Shown: positions 1 through 4,685 of the stretch, piece after piece
Numbering within the stretch: the stretch's first letter is position 1
Layout: every line of letters begins with the position of its first letter
From: an uncultured Mesorhizobium sp.
Lineage (GTDB): Bacteria; Pseudomonadota; Alphaproteobacteria; Rhizobiales; Rhizobiaceae
Length of the DNA: 5,742 nt
Direction of reading: 5' to 3'
Assembly (NCBI GenBank): GCA_950071955.1
Contig: CATMOC010000271.1
Span: 1 to 5,742, forward strand
Notes under the pieces: generated by a model
Seen by the model: only the letters and a program-made list of their open reading frames with translations
Told to the model about the DNA's origin: nothing
Database searches by the model: none
Made by a program: the position numbers and the translations under genes

Positions 1-10
1 GAAGCAGCTA

Positions 11-60
11 CGCCAACAGCCGAGTGCCTGACTCTCCTGCGTACCCTACGCCTGTTGCTG
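11..60 (-). other. Possible branched RNA fold downstream of the ligase
   Basis: CAACAG (14-19) can pair with CTGTTG (52-57), enclosing two hairpins: GAGT/ACTC (22-25 with 31-34) and GCGTA/TACGC (39-43 with 47-51, loop of 3). The result is a three-way junction about 60 bases after the ligase stop. No T-run follows it in either direction, so it is not an intrinsic terminator by the usual criteria. The stems are short and could be chance. The rest of 1-115 shows no gene I can support. Confidence 0.25.
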
Positions 61-115
61 CGTGCCTGAATCGCTCGAACTTGCGTCGTGCGCTGGAAGC
101 ATCTTCGAGCTGTTC

Positions 116-1699
116 CTAACCTTGGCTCCCGGCAGTCTCCTCTGCCGCCTGCCTCGCGTGCTCATTCTTCAAGACGAACTTCTGGATCTTGCCGATCGAA
201 GTCTTCGGCAGGTCGTCGCGGAACTCGACGAAGCTCGGCACCTTGAACCTGGACAGATACTTCGCACACCATTCGATGACCTGTGCCGCGTCGATGGTGG
301 CTCCCTTCTGCCGGACCACGTAGGCCTTGACCGCTTCGTCGCGCAGGGGGTCGAAGACGCCGATCACCGCCGATTCGAGGATTTCCGGATGATCGTTCAG
401 GACCCGCTCGACCTCAGTCGCGGCGATGTTCTCGCCGGCACGCTTGATGACGTCCTTGCCGCGGTCGAAGAAGTTCAGATAGCCGTCTGCATCGAGGTAG
501 CCGTTGTCTCCGGTCAGGAACCATCCGCCGCGCATGCAGTCTGCCGAGGCAGCCGCGTTCTTGTAATAGTTGGAAAACAGCGGCTTCCCGCCGACGACGA
601 TCTGGCCCACATGACCCTGAGCCACGTCGTTCATCTCCTCGTCGACAACCCTAACCTCATGTCCCGGCAGCGGCAGGCCGATGCAATGGCGCTTCGTCAC
701 CCCGTAGACGAGGGGGTTCGACGTGCAGATGCCGTAGGTTTCCGTTAACCCGTACCCTTCGACGAGCGTGACCTTGAACCGCCGTTCGAAGCTTTCCCAT
801 TCTTCCGGCGCAGTGGGTAACGCATAGAACGAGAAACGCACGTCGTGCGCCGAATCCGCATCCGTCGGCGGCTGCGCCAGGAGCGTGCGCAGGATCATCG
901 GCACGATGCTGATGCCCGTGCATCGGTGCGTGCGCACCTGGTTCCAGTAGCGCGTGGCGCTGAAGGCCTCGAGCAGCACCACCGTGCCTCCGACCGTGAG
1001 CGTGGGGATGACGCCGACGAACTGGGCGTTGACGTGGAATAGAGGCAGCACCACGCAGATCCTGTCGCTGGCGCGCATCCCGAAAAGCATGGCGACGGAG
1101 ATGCCCTGCAGCACGCTGTTGTTGTGGTCGAGCACCGCGCCTTTCGGCCGCGACGTCGTCCCGGAGGTGTAGATGATCTGCGAAGCGTCGCGCGGGTCGA
1201 CGGCCGTCCTGCGGTCGATCGGGTCGCCCTCGCTCATGATCGCCGAGTAGAGCGCATAGCCGCCCGGCGCCACATCGCTGCGCGCGAGGACGCGGTGCCG
1301 GATAGTGTCGGCGCGGGGTGCGATCGCCTCGAAGACCGGCAGGAAGCGCGGTTCCGTCACCACTGCCGCGATCTCGGCGTTTTCGACGAGATAGCCGAGT
1401 TCGTCGGGCGTGTAGTGCACGTTGACCGGTACCGCCACGGCACCGATCTGGTTGGCCGCGAACCACGCGACAAGGAACTCCGGCCCGTTGGTCAGCATGA
1501 TCGCGACGTTCTCGCCCGCTCTCAGCCCGGCATCCGACAGGTTGTTCGCGAGGCGGGCGACCTGGGTGGCGATGGCGCGGTAGGTGTGGCGCGAGATCTC
1601 GCCCCTGTCATTCTCGAAGACCACGAAGTCCTTCTCGGGATTCCGCTCCACCTGAATCCGGAGAAGGCCCGGTATCGTCAGTCTGCCGCTCGCGTCCAT
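116..1699 (-). CDS. CaiC-like AMP-forming acyl-CoA synthetase (ligase)
   Basis: Cytoplasmic enzyme of the ANL (acyl-adenylate-forming) superfamily. It activates a carboxylic acid with ATP to an acyl-AMP and transfers the acyl group to CoA. The full core-motif set is present, numbered from the start chosen here: the phosphate-binding loop TSGTTSRPKG at about 178-187, YGLTET at 316-321, TGD at 396-398, the hinge DRGKDVIKRAGENI at 412-425, and the C-terminal PKTSIGK with the predicted catalytic lysine at 504. Length (527 aa) is normal for the family. From memory, the overall pattern (TSGTTSRPKG, RTLLAQPP, a KRAGEN hinge) resembles crotonobetaine/carnitine-CoA ligase CaiC, but no carnitine genes are nearby, so the substrate is not assigned. 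A TTG at 1714 would add five residues. The ATG at 1699 is preferred because GGAGG lies 7 bases upstream of it and would fall inside the longer version. It is the last gene of the operon, 42 bases after the E3 gene. Confidence 0.93.
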   Translation of the reverse strand: MDASGRLTIPGLLRIQVERNPEKDFVVFENDRGEISRHTYRAIATQVARLANNLSDAGLRAGENVAIMLTNGPEFLVAWFAANQIGAVAVPVNVHYTPDELGYLVENAEIAAVVTEPRFLPVFEAIAPRADTIRHRVLARSDVAPGGYALYSAIMSEGDPIDRRTAVDPRDASQIIYTSGTTSRPKGAVLDHNNSVLQGISVAMLFGMRASDRICVVLPLFHVNAQFVGVIPTLTVGGTVVLLEAFSATRYWNQVRTHRCTGISIVPMILRTLLAQPPTDADSAHDVRFSFYALPTAPEEWESFERRFKVTLVEGYGLTETYGICTSNPLVYGVTKRHCIGLPLPGHEVRVVDEEMNDVAQGHVGQIVVGGKPLFSNYYKNAAASADCMRGGWFLTGDNGYLDADGYLNFFDRGKDVIKRAGENIAATEVERVLNDHPEILESAVIGVFDPLRDEAVKAYVVRQKGATIDAAQVIEWCAKYLSRFKVPSFVEFRDDLPKTSIGKIQKFVLKNEHARQAAEETAGSQG

Positions 1700-1706
1700 C
1701 TCTTTT

Positions 1707-1711
1707 CCTCC
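1707..1711 (-). promoter_or_regulatory. Shine-Dalgarno site that fixes the ligase start
   Basis: On the minus strand GGAGG sits 7 bases before the ATG at 1699, an ideal spacing. An in-frame TTG at 1714 lies immediately upstream of this site, so the site supports ATG 1699 over the longer reading. Confidence 0.75.
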
Positions 1712-1714
1712 CAA

Positions 1715-1734
1715 GGAACGGCTCCCCCCGTTCC
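1715..1734 (-). other. Intergenic hairpin between the E3 and ligase genes
   Basis: GGAACGG (1715-1721) and CCGTTCC (1728-1734) form a perfect 7-bp inverted repeat around a 6-base loop. It lies in the 42-base gap after the E3 stop and ends 3 bases before the ligase Shine-Dalgarno site. No T-run follows on the minus strand, so it does not look like a classical intrinsic terminator. It may act as an mRNA stability or processing element, or be incidental. Confidence 0.45.
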
Positions 1735-1741
1735 CATCATC

Positions 1742-3169
1742 CTAAAGCGCCGGCACTCCCGCCTGCGCGCGGCGCGCCGGCGGCAGGTGGATCGCCCCGC
1801 CGTCGCGCGCGTCGTGGGCGGCTTCCGCGAGCGCCTCCGATAGCGTCGGATGCGCATGCACGGTGTGGATCAGCGCCGACAGCGTCATTTCCATCTGGAC
1901 GGCGAGCGTGGCCTCCCCGAGCAGGTTCGACACGCCCGGACCGACCATCGTGATCCCGAGGATCTGGTCGTGCCCGGCGTCCGCGACGATCTTGACGAAG
2001 CCTTCCGCATGGCCGCCGACCAGAGCCTTGCCGTTGGCCGAGAACGGGAAACGACCGACCTTCACCTCGCCCATCGCGCCTGCCTCCGCTTCCGTCAAGC
2101 CGACGCTGGCGATTTCGGGTCGGGTATAGACGGCGCGGGGCATGGCGAGCGCCGAGAAGGCCGGGGCCTCCTGCCCGAGGATGTCGGCAAGGGCGCATTC
2201 GGCCTGGGCCGCGGCGCGATGGGCGAGCAATGGCCCGCCGGTGACGTCGCCGACGGCGTAGATCCCGTCCACGTTGGTGCGCATGCGATCGTCGACGCCG
2301 ATGGCGCCGAGCTTCGTCGCAATGCCTGCGGCGGCGAGTCCGAGCGCGTCGACATTGGGCCGGCGGCCGGCCGCAACCAAGATGCGGTCGACCGTCAGGG
2401 TCGATCGGCCGGTACCGTCCTCGATTGTCAGTTCGACCACCCCGTCTCCTGCCGCCACCGAGCGCAGCCTGGTGCCGGTCCGGATCGTCACGTTCTGCGC
2501 CGAAAGGGTCTTCGCCAGGACGTCTACCGCCTCCCCATCCTCTCCGGCGAGGATTCGGTCGGCGACTTCGAGAATCGTGACCTCCGTTTCGAGGTTGGCG
2601 AATATCTGAGCGAACTCGACGCCGATGACGCCGCCGCCGACGATCGCCAGACGGTCGGGCCGTTCGGTGAGGGAGATCGCCTCATCGGAACTCAGGGCAT
2701 GCGGCCCGGCCAGCCCCTCGATGGGCGGGATGACCGGAACGGAGCCGGTGGCGATCACGACGAAGTCGGCCTTCAGTTCACGCCCGCTCGACGCGAGTCG
2801 CAGACTGCGCTCTCCCGAAAAGGTCGCCCGGTCGTTCAGGAGCGTGATAGCGTTGCGCTTCACCAGTGTGTGGACGCCGCGGACCAGTCGCTCTACCGCC
2901 GCCGATCTTTCGGCGGCGAGACGACCTAGCGCGCGTGGTGCGGATGGGTCCTGTCGATCCTGCCCCGCCAGCGCCAGATGCCTGGGCAGGTCGTGGATCA
3001 TGGCGGAGTTGTGCAAGAGGCTCTTCGTCGGAATGCAGCCGACGTTCAGGCACGTGCCGCCGAGTTCGCCGGCCTCGACCAGCGTTACCTTCAGCCCGTG
3101 CCGGGCACCGCGGATCGCGGCCGTGTATCCGCCGATTCCGCCGCCGATGACCACGAGGTGCCCGGTCAT
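1742..3169 (-). CDS. lpdA: Dihydrolipoamide dehydrogenase (E3)
   Basis: Cytoplasmic FAD-dependent homodimeric flavoprotein. It reoxidises the dihydrolipoyl groups of a 2-oxoacid dehydrogenase complex and passes electrons to NAD+. From the start chosen here (475 aa, the usual length) one sees the N-terminal FAD-binding GGGIGG at about 9-14, the redox disulfide in GGTCLNVGCIPTK (C40 and C45), ATGS at about 140-143, the NAD-binding GGGVIGVE at about 178-185, and the second FAD motif AVGDVTGG at about 305-312. The C-terminal HAHPTLSE carries the catalytic base H440 and its partner E445, so it should be active. The frame stays open upstream to 3211, but those 14 Arg-rich residues do not fit the family. 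ATG 3169 overlaps the stop of the upstream MaoC gene as ATGA, implying translational coupling. The E2 domain two genes upstream supports a role in a dedicated complex rather than a housekeeping E3. Confidence 0.96.
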   Translation of the reverse strand: MTGHLVVIGGGIGGYTAAIRGARHGLKVTLVEAGELGGTCLNVGCIPTKSLLHNSAMIHDLPRHLALAGQDRQDPSAPRALGRLAAERSAAVERLVRGVHTLVKRNAITLLNDRATFSGERSLRLASSGRELKADFVVIATGSVPVIPPIEGLAGPHALSSDEAISLTERPDRLAIVGGGVIGVEFAQIFANLETEVTILEVADRILAGEDGEAVDVLAKTLSAQNVTIRTGTRLRSVAAGDGVVELTIEDGTGRSTLTVDRILVAAGRRPNVDALGLAAAGIATKLGAIGVDDRMRTNVDGIYAVGDVTGGPLLAHRAAAQAECALADILGQEAPAFSALAMPRAVYTRPEIASVGLTEAEAGAMGEVKVGRFPFSANGKALVGGHAEGFVKIVADAGHDQILGITMVGPGVSNLLGEATLAVQMEMTLSALIHTVHAHPTLSEALAEAAHDARDGGAIHLPPARRAQAGVPAL

Positions 3170-3594
3170 GCGGGGCCGGCCCCTTGCCCGTCGGTGGCGG
3201 GAACCAGGCATGTACCGTCGATCACCGTCTGGCCGGACTGGTTGAGGCAGGCGAAGGGGACCTGCCAGGCGTCGTCCTTCCGGTCGGCGACGGCACCCTC
3301 GACCCGGATCCGGTCGCCCGGACGGGCGGGCGCCCGATAGCGCAGCGACACGCGGGTGCCGAAGGGCAGGAGCGGCCGCCCCATGGCCCTGGCGAGAGCC
3401 TGGAAGAGCGGCTCCATCGGGATGCAGCCATGGGCGATGGTGCTCCCGAACGGCGAAGCCGCCGCACGGTCCGGATCCACGTGGACAGGATTGAAATCTC
3501 CGGAGATCGCGGCATAGCGATCGATCATGGCCTGCGTGATCTCGATCTCGACATGCGGCAGCCGCATGCCCTGGGCGAGCGGAATGTCAGCCAT
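3166..3594 (-). CDS. MaoC-family (R)-specific enoyl-CoA hydratase, catalytic subunit
   Basis: Single hotdog-fold protein of 142 aa, predicted to hydrate 2-enoyl-CoA to 3-hydroxyacyl-CoA, or the reverse. The hydratase-2 motif is clear at about 30-56: ISGDFNPVHVDPDRAAA followed by IAHG. D33 and H38 correspond to the catalytic Asp/His pair of PhaJ-type hydratases. The position I would equate with the conserved Ser after the HG of PhaJ is Glu here (E61), a by-eye alignment to be treated with caution. The adjacent upstream gene encodes a second hotdog protein lacking this motif, so the active form is probably a two-protein hydratase in the manner of mycobacterial HadAB or other paired MaoC proteins. 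It starts 9 bases after that gene and its TGA overlaps the E3 start as ATGA. The C-terminal tail after VPATDG is short and Gly/Ala-rich. Family assignment is firm; the substrate is unknown. Confidence 0.9.
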   Translation of the reverse strand: MADIPLAQGMRLPHVEIEITQAMIDRYAAISGDFNPVHVDPDRAAASPFGSTIAHGCIPMEPLFQALARAMGRPLLPFGTRVSLRYRAPARPGDRIRVEGAVADRKDDAWQVPFACLNQSGQTVIDGTCLVPATDGQGAGPA

Positions 3595-3598
3595 CCAT

Positions 3599-3604
3599 CC
3601 TCCT
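3599..3604 (-). promoter_or_regulatory. Shine-Dalgarno site of the MaoC hydratase gene
   Basis: AGGAGG on the minus strand begins on the last base of the upstream TGA stop and lies 4 bases before the ATG at 3594. Another ATG at 3598 is out of frame and stops after three codons, so 3594 is the true start. The strong site on the stop codon suggests that ribosomes re-initiate here and keep the two subunits in balance. Confidence 0.7.
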
Positions 3605-4020
3605 CACGGCAGGATGGCGGCAAAGGTGATGGAGCACACCATCTGCCCGTCCTGGTTTCGTGTCACCTGCTCGTAGGACAGGAATTTCCGGCCTTTCTTT
3701 TCGAAACGGTCGGCGATGGTCAGGACCGTGGTCAGAACGTCGCCCGCATGGACCGGATGGCCGTGGACGTTCTCGTCGCCCATCCGGATCACGCCGGGCG
3801 GAAAGACCTGCTGCTCCCACCCGAGCCTCAACCCATAGGTGAGTCCCATCGACGTGGGTGCGACGGCCCCTCCCGGGGCGTCCGGACGGAACGCGGGGTC
3901 GTCGTAGCCGAACAGGGCGCAGAAGTCGTCGATGTCGGACTGCGTGACGTGTATCACGCCTTTGCAGACCTCGCGTCCCAGCACCGCGCCCTCATAGGTC
4001 GTCAGGGGATTCACCGTCAT
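3604..4020 (-). CDS. MaoC N-terminal-like (FAS1-type) hotdog dehydratase subunit
   Basis: 138-aa single hotdog-fold protein resembling the MaoC N-terminal dehydratase family (PF13452-like). The recognisable part is the C-terminal half. HGHPVHAGD at about 86-94 matches the usual 'Pv..GD' turn. It is followed by EKKGRKFLSYEQVT and NQDGQMV, corresponding to the family's 'kkgrg.f...e...t.nq.Gelv' run. Where catalytic MaoC proteins have Asp-x4-His, this one reads GYDDPAF at about 39-44, with Phe in the His place, so it is probably the non-catalytic, substrate-shaping partner of the next gene, as HadA is to HadB. Its ATG overlaps the E2 stop as ATGA. The preceding bases carry only a weak Shine-Dalgarno, so translation probably depends on coupling from E2. 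An alternative is an uncharacterised hotdog thioesterase-like protein, but the adjacent MaoC gene argues for the paired hydratase. Confidence 0.82.
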   Translation of the reverse strand: MTVNPLTTYEGAVLGREVCKGVIHVTQSDIDDFCALFGYDDPAFRPDAPGGAVAPTSMGLTYGLRLGWEQQVFPPGVIRMGDENVHGHPVHAGDVLTTVLTIADRFEKKGRKFLSYEQVTRNQDGQMVCSITFAAILP

Positions 4021-4685
4021 CTCAGCACCGCCATCTGCAGGGCGGGTTCCTCAAGATAGGCCTTCAGCCTCGCACGGAAGCGGCCTGCCTCGGCTCCGTC
4101 GATCAGCCGGTGGTCGAAGGTCATGCTCAGCATCATCTGCGGTCGGATGACGATCGCGCCGTCGCGAACCACCGGTTCATCGACGATTTGCCCGATGCCG
4201 AGGATCGCCGATTGAGGCGGATTGAGGATCGGCGTCTCGAAATCTCCGCCATAGCTGCCGAAATTGCTGACGCTGAAGGTGCCGCCCGAAAGGTCGGACT
4301 GTGTCAGGCCGCCATTGCGCGCGGCGTCGACCAGCCGCTTCCGCTCGCGGGCGATCTCCACCAGCGTCTTCTTGTCGGCCTTCTGGACGACGGGGACTAT
4401 CAGCCCTTCCTCCAGCGCCACGGCGATGCCGACATTGGCGTCGGGCCACTCGAGTATCTCGTCGCCCACGATCGACGCGTTGATGAGCGGCATCTGCGAG
4501 AGCACGGTTGCGACCGCCTTGACCACGATGTCCGTATAGGTGACGCGGACTCCGAATTCCGCCTCGCGCTCGACCAGCGCCTGGCGCAGGCGCACGCTCC
4601 CGCTCATGTCGACACGCCCGAAGGCGGTCATCTGGGCGCTGCCCTGCAGGCTCTCCATCATCCGTCTGGCAATGGTGCGGCGCAT
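4017..4685 (-). CDS. 2-oxoacid dehydrogenase E2 acyltransferase, catalytic domain only (5'-truncated)
   Basis: C-terminal acyltransferase core of an E2 subunit, which moves an acyl group from lipoyl-lysine to CoA in a pyruvate, branched-chain, acetoin or similar dehydrogenase complex. Visible are the domain opening MRRTIARRM, VTYTDIVVKA at about 49-57, ANVGIAVALEEGLIVPVV at about 83-100, GGTFSVSNFGSYGG at 134-147, and the active-site TFDHRLIDG with H192 and D196. At 222 aa it equals the catalytic domain alone. Full E2 proteins are usually about 370 aa or more and carry an N-terminal lipoyl domain and an E3-binding domain, both missing here. The frame stays open upstream of the ATG and reads AGPKRRPLAG directly before it, a normal E2 linker, so the ATG at 4685 is probably an internal Met of a longer gene cut off near 4720. 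Farther upstream the frame loses E2 character and meets a stop at 4797-4799. As written it could not be lipoylated. Its stop overlaps the next gene. Confidence 0.9.
   Translation of the reverse strand: MRRTIARRMMESLQGSAQMTAFGRVDMSGSVRLRQALVEREAEFGVRVTYTDIVVKAVATVLSQMPLINASIVGDEILEWPDANVGIAVALEEGLIVPVVQKADKKTLVEIARERKRLVDAARNGGLTQSDLSGGTFSVSNFGSYGGDFETPILNPPQSAILGIGQIVDEPVVRDGAIVIRPQMMLSMTFDHRLIDGAEAGRFRARLKAYLEEPALQMAVLR

Noticed and set aside
62..748. 228-aa plus-strand open frame at the left end
   Set aside because: It lies mostly antisense to the ligase C-terminal domain, and nothing recognisable lies in the part outside the ligase gene.
1850..2929. 359-aa plus-strand open frame opposite the E3 gene
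   Set aside because: It is the antisense shadow of a complete, motif-rich E3 gene. Its protein is Arg/Asp/Gly-rich with no recognisable domain.
3172..3183. Perfect 12-base palindrome GGGGCCGGCCCC two bases before the E3 start
   Set aside because: It encodes the Gly/Ala/Pro tail of the MaoC protein and is expected in DNA of this composition. It is too short to call an operator, although it could weakly affect E3 initiation.
3170..3211. Longer E3 start adding 14 residues
   Set aside because: The extra Arg-rich residues precede the FAD-binding strand, which normally starts within a few residues of the N-terminus. The ATG at 3169 forms a clean ATGA overlap.
3184..4059. 291-aa plus-strand open frame across both hotdog genes
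   Set aside because: It lies antisense to two genes with clear family motifs. Its composition is that of GC-rich antisense translation, with no domain seen.
4017..4685. E2 as a chloramphenicol acetyltransferase
   Set aside because: The two families share the fold and the HxxxD site, but MRRTIARRM, the NFGSYGG region and the E3 gene downstream place it with dehydrogenase E2 proteins.
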